Shown: positions 15,828 to 24,213 of the stretch, piece by piece
Layout of the letters: every line of letters begins with the position of its first letter
How positions within the stretch are numbered: position 1 is the stretch's first letter
Assembly: GCA_963757525.1 (NCBI GenBank)
Contig: CAVWRM010000001.1
Span: forward strand, 3,596,001-3,660,000
Length of the DNA stretch: 64,000 nucleotides
Direction of reading: 5' to 3'
Origin: CAVVWJ01 sp963757525
Lineage (GTDB): Bacteria; Gemmatimonadota; Gemmatimonadetes; Gemmatimonadales; GWC2-71-9
The notes under the pieces: model-generated
What the model was told of the DNA's origin: nothing
Database searches by the model: none
The model's input: the letters and a program-made list of their open reading frames with translations, nothing else
Position numbers and translations under genes: made by a program

Positions 15828-16201
15828 GCGGCGGCGGGGTCGGGTCCCATGGCGTAGTGCGCCTGCACTCGGCGGATTCTGCGGCTCGCATCGAGCTCCA
15901 TGCATTCCGCGCTCATGAGTCCCTGAATGCTCTCGTAGTGGAGCACGAGACTGTCCACGCCGGCGTAAGCGCGATGCAGCACGAAATGGAGCTCCGGGTA
16001 GCGAATGAGCATGGGCCCCCAATAGGCGCGCAGGGCGGACTTGCCCATGACGGTCTTCCGGCCTGGGCCAAGCACGGTCTCGACGAAGGGTGAGGTGACC
16101 TCGGCATCCTCGGCGTAATGACTCAGGATCTGCTCGAGGTCGCGAGTGTTCCACGCCTCGATCCATTCGACGGCGAAACGCTGCGCGTCGGCCTCGGTCA
16201 T
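15824..16201 (-). CDS. Nuclear transport factor 2 / SnoaL-like fold protein
   Basis: This 125-residue protein matches the NTF2-like cone fold: N-terminal helix AQRFAVEWIEAWNTRDLEQIL, then HYAEDAEVTSPF, the PGRKTVMGKSALRAYW segment, and strands LHFVLHRAYAGVDSLVLHY and ECMELDASRRIRRVQAHY. The family includes polyketide cyclases, dehydratases and many proteins without known activity; the WNTRD and HY-AEDAEVTSP elements are typical. ATG 16201 gives the usual N-terminus. It overlaps the following membrane-protein gene (GTGA). Confidence 0.78.
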   Translation of the reverse strand: MTEADAQRFAVEWIEAWNTRDLEQILSHYAEDAEVTSPFVETVLGPGRKTVMGKSALRAYWGPMLIRYPELHFVLHRAYAGVDSLVLHYESIQGLMSAECMELDASRRIRRVQAHYAMGPDPAAA

Positions 16202-16382
16202 GGCGTCTAACCTACGCGTTCGCTTCCGCCAGGCCAGCGCGCCCACGAGGAGGCGGCCGTAGTCGATCGGGACTCGGGCGAGCGCCGGCCGAGCTCACAA
16301 TTCACTGAACGTGAGCGGTGTAACTGGCTGTTGGAGACGGTATTACCTCCTTGGCCGCAGAGACGTGACGGCGCGGGCCCCA

Positions 16383-16655
16383 TCACTCGCGCTGCTTCCA
16401 TTGCTCTCCCGTTGGCGGAGTGGCCGCAAGCGTATAGTCGTCCTTCCCCGTTCGGGCGGTCCGCAGAATCAGCAGGCCGATGAACAGATTTCCAAAGCCG
16501 AGCCAGAGTCCCAGGTGAACGGCGCGCGACCAGTCCGGCCATCCATGAGGATGGCGGCCGATGAGGTCCAGCACGACCATGAGCACGCCCGCGCCAAGCA
16601 ACAGGGGCCCGAAAACCCAGGCCAGAGCCCGGAACATCGGCCGCACCGCCGTCAC
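16383..16655 (-). CDS. Small two-helix membrane protein
   Basis: This 90-residue protein has two predicted transmembrane segments (about 9-30 and 45-66) and a polar C-terminal tail. The family is unknown. The start is a GTG at 16655 that overlaps the TGA of the upstream gene (GTGA); an ATG six codons later (at the MFRALAW segment) is an alternative. The length and position after the 208-residue hypothetical gene suggest that the pair are co-expressed. Confidence 0.55.
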   Translation of the reverse strand: MTAVRPMFRALAWVFGPLLLGAGVLMVVLDLIGRHPHGWPDWSRAVHLGLWLGFGNLFIGLLILRTARTGKDDYTLAATPPTGEQWKQRE

Positions 16656-17278
16656 ACGAACCCCTCGCCCAGCAAGCGCGACCCCTCGGCCGTGATCTCG
16701 TGCAGCTGGCCCGAGCCGGTAACGACGCGCGACCAGCTCTCGGTCATGAGCCGGAGGCGCTTGGACGCGGGATCCCACCAGTACTTGAAGCCGCCGTGCA
16801 TCCCATCGACCGGAAACCAGGCGGGATCGTCCTGCGTCCCCGCCTCGGGACCAAGCGTCGGGAGCGCGATGTCCGTAGCCCGCACGGCCTCGCCGGCACG
16901 GGCACGAATCAGCGCGTGGAAGTGTGCCTGGACCCGCGTCATCTCGGGGGCGTCCTCCGCGATTGCATCCAGGGCGGGCGCATCGCCCGCCGCGAGTGCC
17001 TGGCGAAGTCCAGCCAGAAACTCCTCCGAAAAGACCTCGGTGCGAATGGCCTCCGAGAGAAGCGGCAGCAGATCGGACTCCGGGAGCGTGAGCGCCTTGG
17101 GCATCATCTTCGCCCCCTGCCATGAGGAGAATCGAATCTCGACCTGCTTCGACTTCTTGACCAGGATCCGCTCGATCGCCGAGAGCGATTTGGGCGACGA
17201 TCCGGAGGGCTGCGTGGCCCTGGCCAGCTCCTTGACGTACCTCGTCTCCTTGAGCGAGTCGGTCGCGCGCGGGCTCAT
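16652..17278 (-). CDS. Hypothetical soluble protein
   Basis: I do not recognise this 208-residue protein. The first half is basic and helical (LKETRYVKELAR, SAIERILVKKSKQVEIRF), and a helical middle contains ESDLLPLLSEAIR and SEEFLAGLRQAL. The C-terminal third reads WFPVDGMHGGFKYWWDPASKRLRLMTE in overlapping segments, with a Gly-Phe-Lys-Tyr-Trp-Trp cluster and a final ITAEGSRLL. No signal peptide is seen. Its 3' end overlaps the small membrane-protein gene. Confidence 0.6.
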   Translation of the reverse strand: MSPRATDSLKETRYVKELARATQPSGSSPKSLSAIERILVKKSKQVEIRFSSWQGAKMMPKALTLPESDLLPLLSEAIRTEVFSEEFLAGLRQALAAGDAPALDAIAEDAPEMTRVQAHFHALIRARAGEAVRATDIALPTLGPEAGTQDDPAWFPVDGMHGGFKYWWDPASKRLRLMTESWSRVVTGSGQLHEITAEGSRLLGEGFV

Positions 17279-17379
17279 CCGGATTGACCGGTGGGCCGCG
17301 GGCGAACCTGCCCGCTCAACAACTCGAGGGGAATGACGGCGGAGGATTTTACGTGGTTATCGGGCATGAGAGTTTCCGG

Positions 17380-17874
17380 TTAGGACCGACAGACCGTCGT
17401 CGTCTCCGTCTCCACGAACCGGGTCGGCCCGGTGCTGACGGGCCCGCTGACGACGTGCACGGGCTGCGTCAGCGCCTGGGTCGTGGCGCACGCTCGTCCC
17501 GGCCTGCTGGTCGTGACGAAGACGTCGCGGCCGTCGGCGGCGGCCCGGATGCTGTCGATGTGGATCATGAAGCCGCCGGTGGAGCGCTCACCGAGCGCGG
17601 CAACGATGATCGATTCCTGTGACAAGTCCACGGACGGCCGGGGAGGCGGCGGACTCAGATGGGCCGTGACCGTCGCCCACAGCGAGGTCCAATCGGCGGC
17701 ACTGGTGACCACGGAGCGCTGCGCCTCGAGCAGGCCCGAGGAGTTCCCCGAGTAGAGCTCGTGGAGACCGGGTGCCGAAGCGCTCGAGCCCGACGAGGCG
17801 GGGTGGGCGTTGCAGCCGCCCGCGAATGCGGCCAGGAAGCCCAGCGCCGCCAGAGAATGGGAGTCGCGAAGCAT
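17380..17874 (-). CDS. PrcB-like lipoprotein
   Basis: This 164-residue lipoprotein begins with a signal peptide and lipobox AFAGGC (Cys about 21). The mature domain resembles the C-terminal domain of PrcB (PF14343): a strand SSGLLEAQRSVVTSAADWTSLW, then SQESIIVAALGERSTGGFMIHIDSI in overlapping segments, and the closing TTSRPGRACATTQALTQPVHVV. In treponemes PrcB is a lipoprotein subunit of a protease complex; free-standing homologues have no known role. The ATG at 17874 opens the signal peptide. Confidence 0.72.
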   Translation of the reverse strand: MLRDSHSLAALGFLAAFAGGCNAHPASSGSSASAPGLHELYSGNSSGLLEAQRSVVTSAADWTSLWATVTAHLSPPPPRPSVDLSQESIIVAALGERSTGGFMIHIDSIRAAADGRDVFVTTSRPGRACATTQALTQPVHVVSGPVSTGPTRFVETETTTVCRS

Positions 17875-17888
17875 ATGACTCCTTGATG

Positions 17889-18350
17889 TTAAGGGAGCGT
17901 CGCCATGCACTCCAGTTCCAGCCGTGCCCCGAGCGCCAATCCCGTCGTGCCGAAGGCGCTGCGGGCCGGAAGGTGGGTGGTGAAGACCGTGGTGTACACC
18001 GCGTTCAGCGCGGACCACTCGCGCATGTCCGCCAGCATCGCCGTGCACTTGACCACCCGGTCGAGAGAGGAGCCGTGCCGGGCAAGCACGTCGGCGATAT
18101 TGGCCAATGCCTGGCGTGTCTCCGGGCCGATGCCGCCCCGCACCAGGCGTCCGGTGCTGTCGGTGCCGAGCTGGCCGGAGAGATAGAGCAGGTCGCCGAC
18201 ACGGACGGCCTCCGAGAACGGCAGAGGCCGTCCGCCCGGCACGGGGTAGTATGCCACCGACGCGGTATTCCCGCCGTGCCCGGCGCAGGCGGCCAGGAGG
18301 AGCAGCGCGCCTGGCAGCACACGCCCCGTGGTCCTTCGGATTCGGGGCAC
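17889..18350 (-). CDS. RidA/YjgF family protein with lipoprotein-like signal
   Basis: This 153-residue protein has an N-terminal signal with LLLAAC lipobox followed by a RidA domain (about 30-153): SGQLGTDSTGRLVRGG, RQALANIADVLARHGSSL, VVKCTAMLADMREWSALN, and the PARSAFGTTGLALGARLE end, which contains the Arg of PARSAF and the Glu of ELECMA that hold the carboxylate in canonical RidA enamine deaminases. RidA proteins are usually cytosolic, so an exported version is unusual. The start is inferred as GTG 18350, two bases after the YCII stop. Confidence 0.75.
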   Translation of the reverse strand: MPRIRRTTGRVLPGALLLLAACAGHGGNTASVAYYPVPGGRPLPFSEAVRVGDLLYLSGQLGTDSTGRLVRGGIGPETRQALANIADVLARHGSSLDRVVKCTAMLADMREWSALNAVYTTVFTTHLPARSAFGTTGLALGARLELECMATLP

Positions 18351-18351
18351 C

Positions 18352-18708
18352 TCAGGGTCGGTCGAACTCCATGATCGGCCGCACCTCGATCGAGCCCAGG
18401 CGTGCGGAGGGAATGCGAGAGGCCACCTGAATCGCATCGTTGAGATCCTTGGCGTTGATGAGGTAGAACCCGCCGAGCTGCTCCTTGGTCTCCGCGAAGG
18501 GACCATCGGTCGTCGCCATCTTACCGTTGCGGACCCGGACGGTGGTGGCCGTCTGAACCGGCTGCAGGGCCTCGCCGCCGATGTACTGGCCGCTCTTTCG
18601 AATGCCCTCCGTGAAGGCAAAGTACTCTCCCATGAAGGCTTCGGACTCCTTCGGGGACATGCCCGCGACCTTCTTCTCGTCGTCGTAGATCAGGCAGAGG
18701 TATCGCAT
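18352..18708 (-). CDS. YciI-like (YCII domain) protein
   Basis: This 118-residue protein has the YCII fold pattern MRYLCLIYDDEKKVAGMSP, GEYFAFTEGIRKSGQYIGGE in overlapping parts, TTVRVRNGKMATTDGPFAET, the GGFYLINAKDLNDAIQVA strand-helix and EVRPI at the end. Members with the TTDGPFAE-K-E-GGFY signature are often encoded next to ECF sigma factors of the DUF6596 group; here the only such sigma factor is a damaged one 13 kb away. The reaction is unknown. GAGGGAG precedes ATG 18708. It is followed directly by the RidA-like gene. Confidence 0.85.
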   Translation of the reverse strand: MRYLCLIYDDEKKVAGMSPKESEAFMGEYFAFTEGIRKSGQYIGGEALQPVQTATTVRVRNGKMATTDGPFAETKEQLGGFYLINAKDLNDAIQVASRIPSARLGSIEVRPIMEFDRP

Positions 18709-18782
18709 GACTCCCTCGAGTAGGGGGGTGCAACGACAGTGGATGCAGATAGTCGTTCGGGGGAGCACCAAATCGACATCGA

Positions 18783-19160
18783 TCACTCCGCCTCGAGCTT
18801 GGCCGCGCATTCGGGACACAGGCCGTGGCTGGTATTGGCCTGGTGAGCGGCAAGAAAAGACTCGAAGGTGAGCCACTCGCCCTCGTTCCGGATTCGCCGG
18901 CACCAACCGCACAGGACGACGAACGACTCCAGCGCGACGATACGGCGGGTCAGGCGGGCCGTGATGGTCGTGGTGAGCACGCCGAGGAGGGCCACGACCG
19001 CCGATTCGAAGGCCGCTTCGGAAAGTCGTCTGGGTGTCGGCGTCGCGTTGAACAGCAGGTGGGGTAGATCGAGCAGCTCGTCCGCCCACAGGGTGGCGAG
19101 CACGAGAGCGAAACCGAGCGACTGCAGCAGAACGATCAGCCGCGGGACGCGTACGGACAA
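18783..19160 (-). CDS. Membrane protein with CxxC/HGxCPxC metal-binding tail
   Basis: This 125-residue protein has two predicted membrane helices (about 6-28 and 50-75), then a C-terminal module: VLCGWCRRIRNEGEWLTF followed by SHGLCPECAAKLE. The CxWC...HGxCPxC pattern is a small putative zinc-binding motif known at the C-terminus of many PAS, GAF and response-regulator proteins, where its role is unclear. No sensor domain is present here, only the membrane part. A related tail occurs in the protein at 56118-56693. It is transcribed just upstream of the YCII gene. Confidence 0.65.
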   Translation of the reverse strand: MSVRVPRLIVLLQSLGFALVLATLWADELLDLPHLLFNATPTPRRLSEAAFESAVVALLGVLTTTITARLTRRIVALESFVVLCGWCRRIRNEGEWLTFESFLAAHQANTSHGLCPECAAKLEAE

Positions 19161-19289
19161 CGAAGACTCCGGTGCGGGATAATGCCCAAAGCTAACCGGC
19201 CGTCACGTCCGCCGCCTGAGTCCAGTCGCACGGCTGGGGCGCCGCTCGAGAGTCGGAGTGCTGAGGCACGGTCCACCGCCACGTCGAGG

Positions 19290-20294
19290 CTATTCGCCTG
19301 GCAACGAGTCCGGCGCCCGCGGGAGGCGCCTGACGGAGTCGACGAACGCCGCGATGCCCTCCACCAGCGCGGGCGCGACGGCCAGGGTGGAGTCGGCATA
19401 GGACTGACGCTGCTGGCCCGGTCCGCCGCTCACCAGCTCGAGGACGTGATTCATTCCGTTCACGCTGAGATAGGTCGCGTCGGGACGCGCCCTGTGCAGC
19501 AGGTTTCCTTCGGAAGGGTCCGCCTGAAGGTCGGTCGTTCCCTGAACGATCAGCACCGGCATGCGAAGCCCGCGCAGCACCGCCGCCGGGTCGTACCGGA
19601 ACCAGCTGATCAGGTACGGCTGGACGCTCGGACGATAGAGTGCCTCCAGCTCGGCGGGCACGCGGGCCACTTGCCGCCCACGCTCGAGGTCAGCCAGGAT
19701 ACGCTCGTTCTCCGCCAAGAGTGGCGGCGGCAGCTTGGACTGCAGCTGCCACCGCAACAGATCGGACGCCCGACGGCCGGCGCCGGCCACCGACACGTAG
19801 CCATCCGCACCCGCCGTTTCGGCCGCGAGCGCCGAGATCAGCGCCCCCTCGCTGTGCCCGAGCGCGATGACACGGTCGAAGCGCGAATCGGCGCGGAGCC
19901 GGGCGAGCCACGCCGCGGCGTCGTTGGCGTAGGTCTCGATCCGGAGGGCCGACTCCGTCGTCATTGCCGGCGCGCTCGCGCCGATCCCACGCTTGTCCAC
20001 CCGGAGCGTGGCGATGCCGCGCGCAGCGAGAGCCTCGGCCAGGAGGCGCAGACTGTTGTTCTTGCCGGGAAGGATGGGGTTGTTACCGTCGCGATCCGTG
20101 GGGCCCGAGCCCGGATGGATGAACACGACCGGGACGAGAGACCCTCGGGTGGGAACCAGGAGCGTGCCGTAGAGCGCGCCGGTCCGGGTCGTGAGTGTCT
20201 CAGCGGTTTCCACGGAGGCACCCAGCGCCGGTGCGGCCTGCGCCTCGGCAGTCGACGCGAGGGACATGAGCAGGCACAATAGGCGGGGCGTCAC
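19290..20294 (-). CDS. Exported alpha/beta hydrolase
   Basis: This 334-residue protein has a signal peptide (LLCLLMSLASTAEAQA) and an alpha/beta-hydrolase fold. It shows an HPGSGPTDRDGNN loop after the first core strand (oxyanion region), the nucleophile elbow GHSEGA (Ser about 147), the acid loop TTDLQ and the catalytic His in NGMNHVL. The substrate is not predictable; relatives include esterases and dienelactone-hydrolase-type enzymes. The start ATG 20294 gives a complete signal peptide. The protein is probably periplasmic. Confidence 0.85.
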   Translation of the reverse strand: MTPRLLCLLMSLASTAEAQAAPALGASVETAETLTTRTGALYGTLLVPTRGSLVPVVFIHPGSGPTDRDGNNPILPGKNNSLRLLAEALAARGIATLRVDKRGIGASAPAMTTESALRIETYANDAAAWLARLRADSRFDRVIALGHSEGALISALAAETAGADGYVSVAGAGRRASDLLRWQLQSKLPPPLLAENERILADLERGRQVARVPAELEALYRPSVQPYLISWFRYDPAAVLRGLRMPVLIVQGTTDLQADPSEGNLLHRARPDATYLSVNGMNHVLELVSGGPGQQRQSYADSTLAVAPALVEGIAAFVDSVRRLPRAPDSLPGE

Positions 20295-20317
20295 CGGGCA
20301 GCGCGGCGCACGGAAGG

Positions 20318-20752
20318 CTACTCGAACCGCGCGCAGGTCGGCGTGCGCTCGCGCAGGACCGCCTCCTGCTGAAAACGCCGCTTGTATTCGCCGATGACCT
20401 CACCGATCGCGCGAAGCGCCGCTTCGTTGCCCCCATGCAACAGGATGACCACCTCCGAGTTCTCTTCCTCGACTACGCCGCTCTGGCCCTCCCACCGGCC
20501 GGTGGCCTGGATGACGGTCAGGCCGGCCGGGAAGCGCGGCGTCAGCACCTCATCCAGAAAGCGACGCCACTCGGCCTCGCTCACGACGCCCCCGTCCGGG
20601 CGGTTGCGTCCGAAATAGAGGACCTCGCGAACCAGCGCCGTGTCTCCGACGGCGCAACTTGCCGGGAAGTTTGCGGCGGGCCCGGGATGTCCGGCACAGG
20701 CCGCGGCGAGGGTGACCCACACCCGGGCCGCGCGGCTACGGGCGCGGGACAC
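20318..20752 (-). CDS. DUF3574 lipoprotein
   Basis: This 144-residue protein has a short basic, hydrophobic N-terminus ending in an AAACAG lipobox-like site. Its mature part matches DUF3574: LYFGRNRPDGGVVSEAEWRR in overlapping segments, FLDEVLTPRFPAGLTV, TGRWEGQSGVVEEENSEV and IGEYKRRFQQEAVLRE. The function is unknown. The start is inferred at GTG 20752, which overlaps the last codons of the MarR gene; no ATG fits the lipoprotein signal. The overlap suggests co-expression with the MarR regulator. Confidence 0.75.
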   Translation of the reverse strand: MSRARSRAARVWVTLAAACAGHPGPAANFPASCAVGDTALVREVLYFGRNRPDGGVVSEAEWRRFLDEVLTPRFPAGLTVIQATGRWEGQSGVVEEENSEVVILLHGGNEAALRAIGEVIGEYKRRFQQEAVLRERTPTCARFE

Positions 20753-21224
20753 CCGGCGATCCGCCTGCGGCGACCACTGCGGCGTCGAGCCGCTCGCGCA
20801 GGTCCACGGCAGATATCGGTCCGAGGGCGGCGATCGTCGCCCGATGCGCCGCCTCCCACAAGGGGGTAGCATCCTCGATGACGCGCCGGCCGGCCGGTGT
20901 CAGCACTACGAGGCGCGCCCGCCCATCATCCGGAGCAGGTACGACATTGACGAGGCCGCCCCGCTCAAGCGGACGCAGATTGCGCGACAGGGTCGTGCGA
21001 TCCATGACCAGAATGTCCGCGATCGTGCCCATGCCACCGCCGCCGGCACCGCACAGCGCCACCACGTTGAGCAGACCGAGTTGGGAGATCTGAATACCGA
21101 GAGGCCGCAGGGCCTCGTCATAGGCCCGAGTCATGACCCGCGACAAGCGGCGCGCGCGGAGCCAGAGGCATTCGCCGGCCATCATGCGGGCGCCTGGAGG
21201 TGGAGGGGTCACGACCGTATGCAT
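20736..21224 (-). CDS. MarR family transcriptional regulator
   Basis: This 162-residue regulator has the winged-helix core: QISQLGLLNVVALCG, IADILVMDRTTLSRNLRPLE (recognition helix), GGLVNVVPAPDDGRARLVVLT (wing) and PAGRRVIEDATPLWEAAH. The family binds palindromic operators as dimers and often releases DNA on binding a phenolic ligand. ATG 21224 was chosen; a later ATG pair (MMAGECLW) is an alternative. It diverges from the TPR-LuxR regulator gene at 21299 across 74 bases and may control that promoter as well as its own. Confidence 0.85.
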   Translation of the reverse strand: MHTVVTPPPPGARMMAGECLWLRARRLSRVMTRAYDEALRPLGIQISQLGLLNVVALCGAGGGGMGTIADILVMDRTTLSRNLRPLERGGLVNVVPAPDDGRARLVVLTPAGRRVIEDATPLWEAAHRATIAALGPISAVDLRERLDAAVVAAGGSPGVPRP

Positions 21225-21298
21225 AGGGGCATCCCGGGAGCCCGTCAAACACCTCGCGCCGGACACCCCCGCGATCCAGGCCGCCTTATGTTTGAAGA

Positions 21299-22960
21299 AT
21301 GCTCTCCACGAGTCGTGAGCACGTGACCGCAGCGGCGTCGGCATTGGATCGGGGGCGGAAGGCGTTCGGACGGGCGGCCTGGGCCGAGTCGTACGCCCAA
21401 CTCTCGATCGCGGATGGCGAGCACCCGCTCGATCCAGAGGACATCGTCAGACTGGCCACGTCCGCGCAACTCCTCGGCAAGGACACCGACAGCGCCGAGC
21501 TGTGGGCCAGAGCCCACCGGGGGTTTCTGGCCGGGGGCGGAATCCAGCAGGCCGTCCGGTGTGCCTTTCGCCTCGCCGTCCCGTTGCTGTTCAAGGGCGA
21601 AGTGGCCCGCGCGAGCGGCTGGCTGGCCCGGGGACGCCGGCTGCTCGACGAGCGGGACCTGGACTGTGTCGAGCGCGGCTATCTCCTCTACCCCCAGGGA
21701 ATCCAGGCCATCCTCGGCGGCGATCCGGGCGACGGCTACCGGATCTTCGGCGAGGCCGCCGATATCGGGGCACGCTTTCGCGACACGGATCTCCTGACGC
21801 TGGCCCGGCACGGCCAGGGTCGGGCCCAGCTTCGCCTCGGCGACGTGGCTCGCGGCATGGCGCTGCTCGATGAAGTCATGGTCGCGGTGACCGCCGACGA
21901 GGTCTCGCCCCTCGTGGCGGGTGACGTCTACTGCAGCGTGATCGAGGCCTGTCAGGAAACCTACGACGTGCGCCGCGCGCAGGAGTGGACGGCGGCGATG
22001 ACCCGCTGGTGCGCGTCGCAGGGCGACCAGGTCTCCTACCGCGGAGCGTGTCTCATCCGGCGCGCCGAGCTGATGCAGCTGCACGGGGCATGGTCGGAGG
22101 CCGTGGAGTCGGCGGAACAGGCGCGGGACTGGCTCTCCCGAGCGCGCGCGCACGGATCGGCGGGCGCGGCCTTCTACCAGCTCGCCGAGGTCTCCCGTCT
22201 CCGGGGAGAATGGGAGCAGGCCGCCACGAGCTACCGGGAGGCCAGCCGCTGGGGTCACGAGCCACAACCCGGTCTGGCACTCCTGCGTCTGGCGCGGCGC
22301 CAGAGGGATGCGGCCAGGAACGCGATCGCGCGTGCCCTGGGTGAGACAACGGACCGGCACGCCAGAGCGGGATTGCTACCGGCGTATGTCGAGATCATGC
22401 TGGCCGCGGACGAGGTCCCGGCGGCCCAGTCGGGCGCCGACGAGCTCGGGGCGATCGCCGCCGCGCTCGGCGCTCCCCTGCTGCTGGCGCTCGCGTGTCA
22501 GGCCCGCGGGGCTGTGCTGCTTGCCCAGGGCGATGCCGCCGGCTCTCTCACCTCGCTGCGCCGGGCGTTGTCGGGTTGGCAGACCCTGGAGGCACCGTAC
22601 GAGGCCGCCCGTGTCCGCGTGCTGGTCGGGATGGCGTGCCGGGCGCTGGGCGACCAGGATGCGTCGGAGCTGGAGCTCGAGGCCGCCAGACGCACCTTCG
22701 AGGAGCTGGGCGCTCAGCCGGACGCGGCTCGAACGCGACAACTGGCACATCCGGAAACTGCCGGCGTCCCCGCTCTCACCGCGCGCGAGCTGCAGGTACT
22801 GGGGCTGCTCGCCACGGGAATGACCAACCGGGCCATTGCCTCGGAGCTCGCCATCAGCGAGAAAACGGTCGCCCGTCACGTCAGCAACATCTTCACCAAG
22901 CTCGGGATCTCCAGCCGCGCGGCCGCGGCCGCATACGCCTTCCGCCACCAGCTCGCCTAA
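21299..22960 (+). CDS. TPR-repeat LuxR family regulator (no ATPase domain)
   Basis: This 553-residue protein has a long helical region of TPR-like pairs (about 10-480) and a C-terminal LuxR HTH (about 487-548: LTARELQVLGLLATGMTNRA, IASELAISEKTVARHVSNIF, TKLGISSRAAAAAYAF). It lacks the AAA/STAND ATPase domain common in large LuxR (LAL) regulators, which would precede the TPRs. It probably reads a protein or small ligand through the TPR array and activates nearby genes. The flavoprotein and decarboxylase genes follow on the same strand. Confidence 0.85.
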   Translation: MLSTSREHVTAAASALDRGRKAFGRAAWAESYAQLSIADGEHPLDPEDIVRLATSAQLLGKDTDSAELWARAHRGFLAGGGIQQAVRCAFRLAVPLLFKGEVARASGWLARGRRLLDERDLDCVERGYLLYPQGIQAILGGDPGDGYRIFGEAADIGARFRDTDLLTLARHGQGRAQLRLGDVARGMALLDEVMVAVTADEVSPLVAGDVYCSVIEACQETYDVRRAQEWTAAMTRWCASQGDQVSYRGACLIRRAELMQLHGAWSEAVESAEQARDWLSRARAHGSAGAAFYQLAEVSRLRGEWEQAATSYREASRWGHEPQPGLALLRLARRQRDAARNAIARALGETTDRHARAGLLPAYVEIMLAADEVPAAQSGADELGAIAAALGAPLLLALACQARGAVLLAQGDAAGSLTSLRRALSGWQTLEAPYEAARVRVLVGMACRALGDQDASELELEAARRTFEELGAQPDAARTRQLAHPETAGVPALTARELQVLGLLATGMTNRAIASELAISEKTVARHVSNIFTKLGISSRAAAAAYAFRHQLA

Positions 22961-23094
22961 GCCCTCTACATAGAATTACCCATGCCGCCGGCGGCCAGCG
23001 CTCAACAGTTCGCCCGATGCGCGCGGCGGCGGATCTCGCTACCGTGTTCCTCAGAACCTGTTACAGGTCACACGCTCGAGAGACGGGGGTCATC

Positions 23095-24204
23095 ATGAGC
23101 TTTTCGCGAGAGGCGGAGCAGGTCGACACGATCGTGATCGGAGCGGGCCAGGCGGGCCTGTCCGTCGGCTACCATCTGGCGCAGCGAGGCGTTCCGTTCC
23201 TCATCCTGGAGGCCAACCAGCGCGTCGGGGACGCCTGGCGCCACCGTTGGGACTCGCTCCGTCTTTTCACCCCCGCCCGGTTCGATGGCCTCGACGGGAT
23301 GCCCTTCCCCGCCCCACCAGACTCCTTCCCGAGCAAGGATGAGATGGCGGACTACCTCGAGGCCTATGTCGCGCGATTCAGGCTGCCGGTTCGCACCGGC
23401 ATCTCGGTGACCCGGCTCGCACGAGACGGGGACCGCTACCTCATCGAGGCGGGCGACCAGCGGTTCGAGGCCGCGCACGTCGTGGTGGCCATGGCGACCT
23501 ATCAGCGGCGACGGGTACCCGGGTTCGCCCACGACCTCGATCCATCCATCGTGCAGCTGCACTCGAGCGACTACCGGAACCTCACCCAGCTCCGGCCGGG
23601 TGGCGTGCTCATCGTGGGGGCCGGCAACTCCGGGTCGGAGATCGCGCTCGAGGCGGCGCGGGGCGGCCACCGGGTGGTGATGTCGGGGCGCGATACCGGC
23701 CACATTCCCTTCCGGATCGATGGGCTGGCCGGCCGGACCTTACTGGTGCGTCTCGTGCTCCGATTCCTGTTTCACCGGCTCATGACGATGGATACGCCCA
23801 TCGGCCGGCGGGTCCGTCCTGCGGTGGTGAGCCGCGGGGGACCACTGATCCGCGTCAAGCCGAGGGACCTGGCCCGGGCGGGGGTCGAACGGGCGCCCAG
23901 GATGGCGGGGGTGCGCGACGGACGGCCGATCCTCGAGGATGGCCAGGCGGCGGATGTCGCCAACGTGGTATGGTGCACCGGGTACCACCCCGGGCTCTCG
24001 TGGATCGACCTGCCGGTATTCGAGACGGACGGCGAGCCGCGGCACCATCGCGGCATCGTGCAGGGAGAGCCAGGGCTCTATTTCGTGGGGCTGCATTTCC
24101 TCTATGCGATGTCGTCGACGATGATCCACGGGGTAGGCCGCGACGCCAGGCACGTCGTGGAGACGATCGCCGCCGCTGGCCTCCGGGCACGGGACGCAGC
24201 ATGA
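23095..24204 (+). CDS. Flavin-containing monooxygenase / NAD(P)-FAD oxidoreductase
   Basis: This 369-residue enzyme has two dinucleotide-binding motifs, FAD-type VIGAGQAG (residues 15-22) and NADPH-type IVGAGNSG (173-180). It also has the FMO-like region VGDAWRHRWDSLRLFTP and a C-terminal WCTGYHPG that matches the class B ATG/TGY motif. It likely hydroxylates or oxidises an organic substrate; YUCCA-like and Baeyer-Villiger relatives are the nearest known groups. ATG 23095 was chosen; it opens shortly before the FAD motif. The gene sits directly downstream of the TPR-LuxR regulator. Confidence 0.85.
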   Translation: MSFSREAEQVDTIVIGAGQAGLSVGYHLAQRGVPFLILEANQRVGDAWRHRWDSLRLFTPARFDGLDGMPFPAPPDSFPSKDEMADYLEAYVARFRLPVRTGISVTRLARDGDRYLIEAGDQRFEAAHVVVAMATYQRRRVPGFAHDLDPSIVQLHSSDYRNLTQLRPGGVLIVGAGNSGSEIALEAARGGHRVVMSGRDTGHIPFRIDGLAGRTLLVRLVLRFLFHRLMTMDTPIGRRVRPAVVSRGGPLIRVKPRDLARAGVERAPRMAGVRDGRPILEDGQAADVANVVWCTGYHPGLSWIDLPVFETDGEPRHHRGIVQGEPGLYFVGLHFLYAMSSTMIHGVGRDARHVVETIAAAGLRARDAA

Positions 24205-24213
24205 TTAGCCGTT

